Origin: JAAYOS01 sp050950785
Lineage (GTDB): Bacteria; Bacillota; Clostridia; Oscillospirales; JAAYOS01
Direction of reading: 5' to 3'
Assembly: GCA_050950785.1 (NCBI GenBank)
Contig: JBMNIG010000003.1
Coordinates: forward strand, 1 to 51,236
Length of the DNA: 51,236 nt
This document shows positions 40,930-50,200 of the stretch, one piece after another. How positions within the stretch are numbered: position 1 is the stretch's first letter; every line of letters begins with the position of its first letter. Under the pieces are notes generated by a model that searched no databases, was not told the origin of the DNA, and saw nothing but the letters and a program-made list of their open reading frames with translations. Both the position numbers and the translations under genes were made by a program.

Positions 40930-42159
40930 TCAGAATGCGAAGTTGCCGTCCACAAAAATAGGAATTTGTTCTCCATCCTGTGTGGTTCCAATTATCGAGA
41001 GGTCTTCGGTACCAACCATGAAATCTTCGTGAGTAATCGAATCATTCAGCCCACGTAGTTTAAGCTCCTCTTTAGACATCATTTCTCCACCCTTAATACT
41101 GGACGGATATGCCTGTCCAAATGCAAAGTGGCATGAGGCGTTTTCATCAAACAACGTATTGTAGAATAGGATCTTTGTATTTGATATGGGAGAATCATAC
41201 GGGACAAGGGCGACCTCCCCAAGATATGATGCACCCTCATCTACCGAAATAGCATTTCTTAGTACCTCGACGCCTTTATCCGCCTGAACATCTACAATTT
41301 TGCCGTCTTTCAGGGTCATCTTAAAGTTCTCAATAATGTTGCCATCTTTCACAAATGGTATCGATGACACTACAACACCGTTGACTCCATCTTTTTTAGG
41401 CGCAGTAAATATTTCCTCAGTAGGCATGTTTGCCACAAACACTTGTCCCGCCTTTGTAAATTCAGAGCCCGCGGCCCAGATATGCCCCTCAGGGAGTTCC
41501 ACTACCAGGTCTGTCCCAATAGAGTTTTTGTAGTGGAGGGATTTAAGGTTTAGCTTGTTTAGATAATCTTTTCTTACGGTCAATTGATCTATATGCTTGC
41601 GCCACTCCTCAACTACATCTGTGTCATCGGAAATTCTGACTGCGTTAAATATAGCATCCCATAGTAGGTTCATTGCATCGTCAGGCTCTGCTTGGGGAAA
41701 AACTTTGACCGCCCATGAGGGTATTGGAACAGAAGCCACGCACCAAGGTACGGTGTTACTCATCTGGAGCTGTCTGTACTCTTCTAGAGCCTTGCCCGCA
41801 ACACTTTCAAAGCGTGACAAGCGGCTGTGATCTACGCCCACCATGTTCTCAGGATCAGTTGCATAGATATTTAATAGCGCACCCCCACCTTTTGCATGCT
41901 CCGTAAGCATGATTTTGCGCCATTCGGGATAGCTGTCAAAAACATCATCGGCGGCATGAAGATACTTTAGTCTGTCCGATAGGTCATCCTTCCAGTTCAT
42001 AATAACTTCTCTGCATCCTACGTCATAAGCGGCGGATGCGCACATACGTGCAAACTCGGCACACTCGATAGGTGACGAAATCATAAGGTTCTGGCCTTTC
42101 TGAACGTTTAGACCTACCTCTATCAAGAGTCTTGCGTATTTTTGAAGTTTTTCTTTCAT
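40930..42159 (-). CDS. M29-family aminopeptidase (thermophilic metalloprotease type)
   Basis: About 409 residues. Start at 42159, eight bases after GGAGG; the ATG at 42174 overlaps that site. Family blocks: KYARLLIEVGLNVQKGQNLMISSPIECAEFAR, TVPWCVASVPIPSWAVKVFP, LPEGHIWAAGSEFTKAGQVFVANMPTEEIFTAPKKDGVNG (metal-binding Glu), CHFAFGQAYPSS, and SITHEDFMVGTEDLSI with His and Asp metal ligands. A cytosolic dimeric metallo-aminopeptidase that removes N-terminal residues from peptides. Single-gene unit, intact. Confidence 0.93.
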   Translation of the reverse strand: MKEKLQKYARLLIEVGLNVQKGQNLMISSPIECAEFARMCASAAYDVGCREVIMNWKDDLSDRLKYLHAADDVFDSYPEWRKIMLTEHAKGGGALLNIYATDPENMVGVDHSRLSRFESVAGKALEEYRQLQMSNTVPWCVASVPIPSWAVKVFPQAEPDDAMNLLWDAIFNAVRISDDTDVVEEWRKHIDQLTVRKDYLNKLNLKSLHYKNSIGTDLVVELPEGHIWAAGSEFTKAGQVFVANMPTEEIFTAPKKDGVNGVVVSSIPFVKDGNIIENFKMTLKDGKIVDVQADKGVEVLRNAISVDEGASYLGEVALVPYDSPISNTKILFYNTLFDENASCHFAFGQAYPSSIKGGEMMSKEELKLRGLNDSITHEDFMVGTEDLSIIGTTQDGEQIPIFVDGNFAF

Positions 42160-42233
42160 GTCTAAAGCCTCCAATTAAGATGCAAGCATTTTATCATATT
42201 TAGAACCAGGTTGCCAAGAGATTCTACTCGAAC

Positions 42234-42370
42234 CTAGTTCTCTCTTGTCACAATATTATTTTGCGCTTCTTTATATCCACTATCTAAACAAAACTGCTGA
42301 ACATCATTCATATGAAGAAACTCAATTAATGCTGATCGAATCCCCTTAGCTTGATAACTAGATAGCACAT
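42234..42370 (-). pseudogene. C-terminal remnant of a GNAT-like acetyltransferase
   Basis: A short open stretch on the minus strand ends at 42234. QAKGIRSALIEFLHMNDVQQF looks like the acetyl-CoA loop (QxxGI) and following helix of a GNAT, joined to SGYKEAQNNIVTREN, typical of the end of such enzymes. No start or N-terminal part exists and the upstream frame has a stop. I treat it as decayed; the match is short, so the family is tentative. Confidence 0.35.
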
Positions 42371-42556
42371 ATAATTATATCATAATCAGTGACAATTTGC
42401 CCCAAATAAGATTAAAGAGGTTCTTTCCTGCTTATAGGCATAGTCGTACTTTTAAAAAATTAAATTGAGGTGTTGACTTCTAGGACGCAATATGGTATCC
42501 TTATGATCGCAGGGACGCTATATTACGCCTTAGTATGCATAAAGGAGATCAAGTGT

Positions 42557-42964
42557 ATGAATTTTGATGACTTTGTTAAAACACATCCTACATGCTCGGT
42601 AGTCAAGGACAGTCGAACAGCTCGCAGCATCTACGATACAATCATTTGGGATGAGCAAAATCGGATAAAAATGGCCGATTTATCTGCTTCTGATATCCCT
42701 GCGCTTGTAGCTATCGCTACACAGATCGTAGATTTCTGCGCATCGCAACCAGAGTGCGATCTTGATATCACAAACGATACCGTAAAGCAGGTAATTGGGC
42801 GTATGATATCAGTGGCACTTGCCCCATTGGGGCTCGAACCTGCAAAAAAGAAGCGCTTTCCACGGTCAACGACTCAAAACATCTTTAAAAATGCTACTTC
42901 CTATGCTGCAACAGGGATTCCAAAAGAGAGAATTGAAAAACATATCGTGCCCATAGCAGAATAA
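42557..42964 (+). CDS. Hypothetical protein (135 aa)
   Basis: ATG at 42557 after AAGGAGATC; the longer frame to 42470 has no ribosome site. The product starts MNFDDFVKTHPTCSVVKDSRTARSIYD and has an acidic first half, a helix pair (DIPALVAIATQIVDFCAS; DTVKQVIGRMISVALAPLGLEP) and a basic C-terminal part (AKKKRFPRSTTQNIFKNATSYAATG). No signal peptide or membrane span. I do not recognise a family; the basic tail might bind nucleic acid, but nothing shows it. It stands alone with a terminator after it, flanked by genes on the other strand. Confidence 0.7.
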   Translation: MNFDDFVKTHPTCSVVKDSRTARSIYDTIIWDEQNRIKMADLSASDIPALVAIATQIVDFCASQPECDLDITNDTVKQVIGRMISVALAPLGLEPAKKKRFPRSTTQNIFKNATSYAATGIPKERIEKHIVPIAE

Positions 42965-43011
42965 GTAGACCTTCAGTGTCTACTGGATTATCATAATCAC
43001 TACCAAACTTA

Positions 43012-43051
43012 TGCCGCCAATGAAGAAGATTACTCTTCTCAACTGGCGGCA
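43012..43051 (+). terminator. Hairpin after the 135-aa gene
   Basis: TGCCGCCA (43012-43019) pairs with TGGCGGCA (43044-43051), 24-base loop, then TTCATTATA. It lies 48 bases after the stop codon at 42964. The T-run is weak. Confidence 0.55.
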
Positions 43052-43182
43052 TTCATTATACAAGAATATAGGCTATCGCATACTTAGTAGGCTTTTCAAC
43101 CCTTTTGCAGGTCATCTAGTCCTGTGCCAAGCCTTCGTTATATATAGCATCTATTTATTTTCTGCTCAGCAAAGTTCCGTGA

Positions 43183-43671
43183 CTATAGTTCCTTTGCTCT
43201 GACAAATTCAATAGATTCCTTGCCGGTTAAATGTTCTATATCGATTGCAACAATATATGCTTTGTTGCAATTGTCTATTGCATTTTGCTTAGCTTCTTTA
43301 GGCTGATCGCCGGAATATTTTTCAACTAAAGCTCTAAAAGCTTCCCTGTGTTCATTGCCTTCTGTGATTCTTGCTTTCCCAAAGGCAATAGCACTACGAT
43401 AATAAGAAGTATATTTCTCGCTAACCACCGTATCTTCATCTATCACTGCAAAAGAAACCTTCGGATACTTCATTATAGCATCAATTTTATGCCCTTCCTT
43501 TGCTGAGTGAAAATAGATTTTGCCGTTAAGATACACATAACTGAGAGGAACTGCATAAGGATAGCCTTCATCACCTATACAAGCTAAGACACCGTTTGTA
43601 CATCTATTCATTATAGCTTCAGTCTCATCCATCGATAACAATTGCTTGGTTCTTCTCATTTCTCTAAACAT
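43183..43671 (-). CDS. Pyridoxamine 5-phosphate oxidase-like flavin-binding protein (NimA-like)
   Basis: 162 residues; start at 43671 with GGGAGAGG upstream. Split beta-barrel fold: MRRTKQLLSMDETEAIMNRCTNGVLACIGDEGYPYAVPLSYVYLNGKIYFHSAKEGHKIDAI, then VSFAVIDED..YTSYYRSAIAFGKARI. HSAKEGHK is the FMN-phosphate contact. These proteins bind FMN or haem; some inactivate nitroimidazoles, most have unknown roles. It lies 29 bases downstream of the sfsA-like gene on the same strand, so the two may be co-transcribed. Confidence 0.88.
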   Translation of the reverse strand: MFREMRRTKQLLSMDETEAIMNRCTNGVLACIGDEGYPYAVPLSYVYLNGKIYFHSAKEGHKIDAIMKYPKVSFAVIDEDTVVSEKYTSYYRSAIAFGKARITEGNEHREAFRALVEKYSGDQPKEAKQNAIDNCNKAYIVAIDIEHLTGKESIEFVRAKEL

Positions 43672-43700
43672 GTCGTTGATTACCTCTCCCTTAGGTCTTA

Positions 43701-44420
43701 TTAAAATGTGTAAGTTCCGTGTATAATATCCGCGATGCTCAGCTCATCCGGCATAACATTACAGGGAAGGTTAAGCACCTTCACGCCTGCTTTCATTGCA
43801 GCTTCCAAAGCCATCCCGAACTCCGGGTGCGTTTTCACATTGGGTAATACTTTCCGGACACCGGGGATGGCAATGACGAATGCGATATAGCACTCATACC
43901 CTTCTCCTGCCGCTTCGGCAAGCTCGTACAAATGCCTTACTCCACGTTCTGTCGGTGCATCAGGAAAATATCCTACGCCGTCTATTTCCAGCGTGCAACC
44001 TTTCACCTCGATCAAAATCTTTCTTGATCCACACTCCAGATAGAAATCTACGCGGGACTTTCCATATGTATATTCCGGTTTGAGCAAGGTGATGTTTTCA
44101 AACAGCGCCGGTGAACTGTTCAGCCATTCCTTCAGAACCTGATTTGGTGCCTGACTGTCAATGTTTACCCAGCCCAATCCAGCCTTATACACAGCTACCA
44201 GATCGTACTGCGTTTTCCTTAAGGGATTACCTGTTTTCACAAGTACGACATCGCTGCCGGGCAAAAGCAGTTCTTTACAACGTCCGGTGTTCTTAACATG
44301 GACTTTTTCAACCTTGCCATCAAGCTCGACATACGCCACAAAGCGATTCGGGCGCTCTATGAAATTGGCATGTGTTGTGTTTTTATACTTCATATCTGTT
44401 TCACGGATGAACGCCTCCAT
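43701..44420 (-). CDS. sfsA: SfsA family protein
   Basis: 239 residues. FIERPNRFVAYVELDGKVEKVHVKNTGRCKELLLPGSDV is the N-terminal OB-like DNA-binding part, and SRVDFYLECGSRKILIEVKGCTLEIDGVGYFPDAPTERGVRHL is the PD-(D/E)xK nuclease-like core with Asp and EVK. In E. coli SfsA was named for sugar-fermentation stimulation and is thought to act on nucleic acid. The start is either 44420 or the internal ATG at 44393, which fits the homologues' usual opening (MKYKNTTHANF); ribosome sites do not decide. Confidence 0.92.
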   Translation of the reverse strand: MEAFIRETDMKYKNTTHANFIERPNRFVAYVELDGKVEKVHVKNTGRCKELLLPGSDVVLVKTGNPLRKTQYDLVAVYKAGLGWVNIDSQAPNQVLKEWLNSSPALFENITLLKPEYTYGKSRVDFYLECGSRKILIEVKGCTLEIDGVGYFPDAPTERGVRHLYELAEAAGEGYECYIAFVIAIPGVRKVLPNVKTHPEFGMALEAAMKAGVKVLNLPCNVMPDELSIADIIHGTYTF

Positions 44421-44509
44421 AGTCCCACTCTCAGTTCAATTATCCTTTTCGGAATAGTAGATGATAAAACCCCTTACCCAGTTTACCATAGAGCTTATTG
44501 AAATTTCAA

Positions 44510-45403
44510 TCAACCTATATACCTTATGATTGAACCAAACCGGTCACGCAGCCTTTCTGCATTCCCGCTGTCTGTCCTGTGGTAATACTTTTTCACCGGG
44601 TGATTTGGCTGATATCGGCTGACACTGTGCGCTATCTTTCTAACTTCCGCTTCATCAAGCGGAGGATTGCACCTTGCGTTGTTTTCTGCGAGCAATGCCG
44701 CATAGATGCCCTCTTCTGTCATTCCTCTTGCCCTCATGGTTCCGGCAAGGCTTGTCAGGGTACTGTTTCGGCTGCCTTCCTTAATCTCGGCTGCAATACT
44801 GCTACCTTCAAAGGGTGTAAGCAATACTTCCACCCTTTCCATAAGCTTTAATAACCATGCTGGAGCTTCTGCCGGGGTTCTGTCAAAGGGAGAATGTCCT
44901 TCTAACCATTCGTACTGATTACCGCTTACATGAATGCTTGGAGCCACGACAATCAGTCCACCTGTTGAACGCGTATCAAGTCCCGGTGCAAACTTTGTTT
45001 TATTAGGAATGCTCCTGCCTTGGGGGTATTTAAAGATATAGTGCCGACCTCCACTTCCTGTAACAGCAGTAACCGTATCCGGAAGTTTTCCATGTGTTGA
45101 TTCAAGAGCCGATAGAGTTTCATCACCACCATCATCCACATCAAGTACCAGCCAGCCGGACTTCTCTCCTGTAGGAATGCCAATATTGGCATTAGGTGTT
45201 TTCGTCCACCATTTCTTTATTTGCTCAACATCAGTAGTGGAATTCTTGTACCAGCCGGTATATAGCGGATGCTTTCCCTTGCTGTCGCATTGTTGTCCCT
45301 TCTTGCAGGAGCAGGAGCCATCCTCACAAATCCAGTGCAGAGGTATAACCGGGATATTGGCTTCTGCATATTTTAATGCTGCGTCCATCATTGTCACTTT
45401 CAA
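44510..45403 (-). CDS. Bifunctional primase-polymerase domain protein, C-terminally truncated
   Basis: 297 residues. The Prim-Pol domain (about 8-190) has IPVIPLHW, a Cys/His-rich loop (CSCKKGQQC), NIGIPTGEKSGWLVLDVDDGG with catalytic Asp residues, and GSGGRHYIFKYP with the nucleotide-binding His. A PriCT-1 helical domain follows (GSRNSTLTSLAGTMRARGMTEEGIYAALL, ARCNPPLDEAEVRKIAHS). It ends right after TDSGNAERLRDRFGSIIRYIG, which in phage and plasmid proteins is the entry to a D5-type helicase. So the helicase half has been lost, probably by deletion at 44510. Mobile-element replication gene, now a remnant. Confidence 0.9.
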   Translation of the reverse strand: MKVTMMDAALKYAEANIPVIPLHWICEDGSCSCKKGQQCDSKGKHPLYTGWYKNSTTDVEQIKKWWTKTPNANIGIPTGEKSGWLVLDVDDGGDETLSALESTHGKLPDTVTAVTGSGGRHYIFKYPQGRSIPNKTKFAPGLDTRSTGGLIVVAPSIHVSGNQYEWLEGHSPFDRTPAEAPAWLLKLMERVEVLLTPFEGSSIAAEIKEGSRNSTLTSLAGTMRARGMTEEGIYAALLAENNARCNPPLDEAEVRKIAHSVSRYQPNHPVKKYYHRTDSGNAERLRDRFGSIIRYIG

Positions 45404-45435
45404 ATTCTCACCTCCTGTCGTGCTGGAAATAAATT

Positions 45436-45474
45436 GAGCCTGACAAATAGTTTTTAAGACTATCTGCCAGGCTC
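45436..45474 (-). other. Long hairpin between the zinc-knuckle and prim-pol genes
   Basis: GAGCCTG...ATAGT (from 45436) and ACTAT...CAGGCTC (to 45474) pair over about 16 positions with a few wobbles around a short loop. No T-run follows toward the prim-pol gene, so it is a processing or attenuation structure rather than a terminator. Confidence 0.5.
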
Positions 45475-45527
45475 TATAGGTGAGTCATTCGCTCCCTTTG
45501 TGGCTCTGTGCCAGATTTATTCACTTT

Positions 45528-45665
45528 TTACCCCGCCTTTTTCTCCAGCTTTACTTCAAAAACCTTCCTGCATACCGGGCATTTGATTTCAACATCAGCA
45601 TAATCGGCATCAAATACTCTGTGATTGCAGTGAGGACAGCGGACAATGTACTTTTTCTTACTCAC
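45528..45665 (-). CDS. Small zinc-knuckle protein (Com-like, 45 aa)
   Basis: GTG start at 45665 inside the last codons of the preceding gene (GTGAGTAA overlap), with GCAGGTG in front. The protein MSKKKYIVRCPHCNHRVFDADYADVEIKCPVCRKVFEVKLEKKAG-like is 45 residues with two CxxC knuckles (CPHC, CPVC), one zinc site. It resembles phage Com-type proteins and other phage zinc fingers that bind RNA or DNA. It is too short for most gene callers, but codon phase, overlap and knuckles support it. Confidence 0.8.
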   Translation of the reverse strand: MSKKKYIVRCPHCNHRVFDADYADVEIKCPVCRKVFEVKLEKKAG

Positions 45666-46047
45666 CTGCCTTCACCCCCGGCTTCTTTGGTTTCATGAGG
45701 CTTGCCATCTTCATCATCACAGGCTCTAATATCTCTCCAACCATGTAATGAACCATTGGTGAGTAATTCTCCTTTGTTTCGTCAAACAACTTGGAAAGAA
45801 GGTCGTAGAGATTCTTTATGTCCTCTTCTGTGGCATCTGCGGTACTGATTTCAATTAAAATTTTTGTTCCGTCACGCTTGGCAATATGGTCGCTCACATA
45901 CTTCTCCAGAGCATATCTTGCTATGCTTGATGTGGTAACGCTTGCTTCCGGCATTTGCGCTTGCAGTTCATCAATGATGGCATCCAATTCATTCGACTGC
46001 CTTTGTGTAAGCCTTACCCGTAGCATACTATCCTTTTCTGTAGACAT
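45658..46047 (-). CDS. Putative ribbon-helix-helix protein of a mobile element
   Basis: 129 residues starting at 46047 (AGGAGG seven bases upstream). The N-terminus MLRVRLTQRQSNELDAIIDEL..ASVTTSSIARYALEKYVSDHI reads as a basic beta strand followed by two helices, as in RHH DNA-binding proteins. The rest is acidic and helical (SPMVHYMVGEILEPVMMKMASLMK). A consensus promoter with a dyad (ACAAT-N9-ATTGT) covers its start region, which suits autoregulation. It is the first gene of a three-gene unit with the zinc-knuckle protein and prim-pol: a mini replication module. Confidence 0.72.
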   Translation of the reverse strand: MSTEKDSMLRVRLTQRQSNELDAIIDELQAQMPEASVTTSSIARYALEKYVSDHIAKRDGTKILIEISTADATEEDIKNLYDLLSKLFDETKENYSPMVHYMVGEILEPVMMKMASLMKPKKPGVKAGE

Positions 46048-46078
46048 TATTGCACCTCCTGTATTTCCTGATGGTTTT

Positions 46079-46108
46079 ATAGTATCACAATGTAATACAT
46101 ATTGTCAA
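46079..46108 (-). promoter_or_regulatory. Promoter with operator-like dyad for the RHH/prim-pol unit
   Basis: Minus strand: TTGACA (46108-46103), 18-bp spacer, TACTAT (46084-46079). The spacer holds ACAAT-N9-ATTGT, with ATGTA-ATACAT at its centre: a good site for the RHH product. Confidence 0.7.
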
Positions 46109-46110
46109 GC

Positions 46111-46153
46111 ATAAAAAAGAAAACCCGACTTGCCGTTGTATTGGCTTGTCGGG
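46111..46153 (-). terminator. Terminator of the Rhs/immunity locus
   Basis: Minus strand: CCCGACAAGCC (46153-46143) and GGCAAGTCGGG (46134-46124) pair with a two-base internal mismatch around eight bases, then TTTTCTTTTTTAT. It lies about 90 bases past the immunity-like gene stop. Confidence 0.7.
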
Positions 46154-46241
46154 TATTGTATTAAGACTGTACTTTATCGCAATTCGGAGGGAAGTGCGCA
46201 TCATTTAAAAATATGCGACTATGCAATTATTAACTCCTGAT

Positions 46242-46529
46242 TTAATATCCTTCATACCAAATTTCATATAAATAGTCATTATCCTTAATTTTTGATAAAA
46301 ATTCAATAGCTCTGCTCCAGCAATCTTCGTTGACATTAAAATATATGCTATGTTCTTGAGATGGTTGTATCCCTTCCCCTGTTAATTTAAACGCCTCCAG
46401 CGCCATTATTCTAATCTGATTTTTTTGGCAATCACATATTACTTCTTTTGCCGTTTTAATAAAATACATCCATATATTATCATAGATAACGGCCTTTTTT
46501 GAATAATTCTCCTTAATAATATCAGTCAT
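46242..46529 (-). CDS. Probable immunity protein for the Rhs toxin tip
   Basis: 95 residues, start 46529 (MTDIIKENYSKKAVIYDNIW) after GAGGGTG; a longer frame to 46598 overlaps the toxin frame. Acidic, helical, soluble, with Cys pairs (VICDCQKN) and an aromatic tail (YEIWYEGY). I do not recognise the family. Its position, 13 bases after the toxin end, its size and acidity are the standard features of an immunity gene in a polymorphic-toxin locus. It has stayed intact while the toxin was disconnected. Confidence 0.65.
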   Translation of the reverse strand: MTDIIKENYSKKAVIYDNIWMYFIKTAKEVICDCQKNQIRIMALEAFKLTGEGIQPSQEHSIYFNVNEDCWSRAIEFLSKIKDNDYLYEIWYEGY

Positions 46530-46542
46530 CAATAACACCCTC

Positions 46543-47211
46543 TCATGGTTTGTATGGATTTTTAATTGTCGCGTCAGGAATCCATCCAGTATCACCAAAT
46601 TTACTAACTTGTACTAATTCACCGGTAACATTATCCACAACTACATAATCGCCAGCTTTATTGTAGTAAGCAGTTGCTGGATTACCAGTTGCTTTGTTAA
46701 TAGCTTCACGAGTAGTATATGGTTTTTTAACAACATCGTCCATAGAATCCCATGTCCAGCCTCGTTTTGTAACATATTGTTCAGTCTTGTTTCCTAAACT
46801 TTTTAGAGTACTACGCGTTCCCTTATTACTACTTAATTTCATTGGTGCATTGGCTATTTTATAAGTAACTCCGCCAACAATCGCTCCGCTACTCATGGCT
46901 ATAACGGTTCCAACTACAGTATTTGGCGTACCATTTACAGCGTTATATACAAAGTATCCCTCTCCTGCAATCAATGCTCCTGCTGCAATTGTGCCTGTAG
47001 CTCCAAGAGATAATCCACCCGTCAAGATTCCCATACCGGTTGTCACGGCTCCTGCCGCAGCGGAGGCCCCAACACTTCGCCAATTTACTGTTTCAAAATC
47101 TCCTCCATTAGCAATCAACTGACTTCCAAGGTCTAATGCTCCGCCGACCAACGTTCCAATTGCCACAATGCCTATTGTCGCAAGAATGGCAAACCGGCCG
47201 CTTGAATCCAT
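46543..47211 (-). pseudogene. Disconnected C-terminal toxin tip of the Rhs protein (colicin-E5-like)
   Basis: The frame opens with MDSSGRFAILATIGIVAIGTL, the usual Rhs core end (D-SG-x-x-A) followed by a hydrophobic Gly/Ala-rich pre-toxin (LGSQLIANGGDFETVNWRSVGASAAAGAV). The last 75 residues (KRGWTWDSMDDVVKKPYTT..NKATGNPATAYYNKAGDYVVVDNVTGELVQVSKFGDTGWIPD) match my recollection of colicin-E5-type tRNA ribonucleases. It is in another frame from the Rhs protein, which overlaps it at 47172-47211, and has no ribosome site. So it is a natural tip that lost its delivery vehicle. Confidence 0.75.
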
Positions 47212-50200
47212 ATACAGTATTCTGTAGAGTTATAGATCCTACCCTGTTTAACCAGTCTGCCAGACCGGTCAGTATATGAGGTTGAAACAATGCTTGGCGC
47301 GTTAGAATCTCCGACGATAGTCTTTGTTACCTTCGAAAGACCGTTTCCAACCGCTTCATCATATGTATAGGTTTCTTCGGCCATAATGATCCCGGCTTTA
47401 TTTTTCGTTATGATACTGGTCGGACGATCTTTCAAATCGTATGTGTAGTTAACTTCCGAGCTGTCAGTGCTGTTATTGTGGTTATGTACCTTTACTACCC
47501 TGAAGTACTGGTCATAAACAGTAGTCTTTATGGGTTGATTGGCATTAAGATCAATGACAGCTATTTCATTCCCAAAACCATCATAAACATATTTGGTCTG
47601 CACACCAATTTCGTTTGTATGTATTAGATAATTGCTTGTATAGTTATAATCGTAGTCTATATACGTCGAATCCGGATGGGTGATACGTATAATCCTTCCC
47701 GAAGCATCGTACTGATAGCTTGTTGAATTACCTCTTGCATCAATCTGGGATGTAATCCTTCCCATAACGTCATAATAGTTAAGGCTTGCAATAACACCAG
47801 CGGCATAACCGGGTGTCCCGGCTACAAGGTTTCCGGCTTCATCCGTTACTCCACTCATCATAACTTCGGTTAAATACGCTCCATGCAAGCTACGACCTGC
47901 AACATTGTCGGTATAGCTGTAGTGTTTTTCAATATAGCTTGTAAAGTCGTCTTTGTACTTGCGCTCTTTAGTTACGTTTCCAAAAGAGTCGTATTGATAC
48001 TCGGATTTTTGTTTAAGTGTTCCGTTTTCAAAAACTTCGGAATATTGTATAGATTTGCCGTTCGCTGTCAGTGTGTTTTGCTTTAGTATTGTGGTGTTTG
48101 CATTCGTCTTGTACGTTGTTGTCAGTGGTATACTGTATTCTGGATCATAAGTATAGACGGTCTTATGATCAGTATCAGTATCTACTCCCAGTGCCTGTTC
48201 ATCCCATGATGCAGTTATATTGCCCTTGTTGTCATATTCATAGAGCAGTACTCTCTCCATATAAGCACCACTCAAGTTATAATCCCTCTCAGTGATGTTT
48301 ATCGGTAGCTTGTCGGTGTTGTATGTTACGGATTTTGAGTAAAGATTTGACGATCCATTGGACATGGTCTCATTTGTATTCAGGTGTTTATGATTGAATG
48401 TATATGTGCTTACTCTGCCCAATTGGTCAGTTACAGTTGTACTGTATGTGTAAGAGCTCGGAAGGTTATTGGGATCACTATATTGACCAAACCCGCTGTG
48501 CGAACCATATGTATATGACCTGTTATTGTATTCCGATACCGCCTCAACATCCTTTCGAGAGCTTACTTTATAGGTCTCGTAGCTGCCGCTTGAGCCAAGG
48601 TTTTCAGTTTTTTTCACATAGCTATATTGCGATTTTGCATTCGTGGGATATATTACTTCAGTAAGATTAGCGCATACATTAATTGTATCTAAAGGATTCT
48701 TGCTAAGAAAATTGAAGTATGCAGTATTATAGCTATAGCTGAAGGATGTCTGTGTTTGATTCGGATGCTCTATCCTTTTCAAAACATAGTCCGAGCTGTA
48801 GTTTGGTATTGGTTCAAGAACGAGCTTTGTCTGTGTTGAGTCTGGGGCAGTAATCACTATCTCTTTCCCAGAAGAAGTAGTGTTATAGGCAATGCTTGTT
48901 TCTCGCCCCGCTGTATCGATGATTTTATTTAATACCGGGTATCCGTTTATTGTTATATGCTGATACTCTGTAGTATTCCCATACCTGTCCATCTGACTGA
49001 TAAGCCTACCGTCTGATGCGAAATAATACTTCGAACCATCTTTATACTTCAATACATATGCGGAATTAACCTGCCCGTTATTGTACGAGGCACTATCACT
49101 CTGAAGCTGGATATCTGTTAAACTGTAATCCTTTAGGCTAAGGTTACTGTTTACCAGAAAGCTTGTGCCATCTCCTAGATGCAGGACTTTAGTACTACCG
49201 TCAAATTCAATTGAAGGTAAGTTCCAGGACCACCCTGCGCCCAGATTGTTTCTTTCTGTGTATGTAACCGGTTCCGTAGTATTGTAGTTGTATGGGAAAT
49301 GCTCCAAACCGGTAGTCGACATGCTATATGTGTATAAGTAAGATTTTATGAGCCCACTGATATACCCACTATAAATAGCATCCCATATTGAATGATGTGT
49401 CCAAATTTGCCTGTTTGGATATTGCGAAGGAGAGTACACATAACCATCATCCCGTATAAGCTCTGTGCCGGTTCTGGGTATTGAGCCCATGTAAACACCA
49501 GTATTCACATAGACTGAATCAGGTGCTGGGTTACCTGTATATCCGGTTTGCTCCCAGGGATTAGTCAAGCCGGTAGCTGTTTGATCATTTCTCCATCTTG
49601 CTGTTGCGTAATAGAAGTCAACATAGCAATCTTCAGGTGGTAGATTAAATGTTCGGTAAATACGATTATTGTTAGACATCCAGGCATCTCGTTCATTAAC
49701 TGTATTAAAGTAAAGCTTGACTGGTAAGTTTTTGGTGTATAAGCCACCGTTTAAATACCAATACTCCTCTCTATAACCTTCTGCATAATACATTGTATAG
49801 TAACTATACCCCAGTTTTCTTTTGCTCAGCTCTGCGTCATTTGAGTTGTAGGTTATATTCAAGTCCAGTGTATTTCCGTTTACCCCCGGAATGTCAACTA
49901 TGTCAAAACTTAGATTTAGGTCACCCGTATTCAATCCGATACTTTCATTCTGATTTGTATTTGATTTGAATGGTGCGGTAATCGTTTTTTCATAGTCAAC
50001 AAGCTCATGCTGATCTCCACCATTCAGTGCTTTTGGCATATCCTCGGGTTCTGCTTGGATCTCTCCATCTAAATCTATCTCATTATCTATGTTCACAAAA
50101 ACATACTTCATGAGCTCGCATATCAAGTCCTCCGGACTCAGGTTTTTCTCTTCAGCTGCTTTCTTTACAACATCAAGCTGAAATGCAAATGAGATCGAAA

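Noticed and set aside
43011..43202. Plus-strand frame after the 135-aa gene
   Set aside because: Its start lies inside the terminator hairpin and its end overlaps the split-barrel gene; no support.
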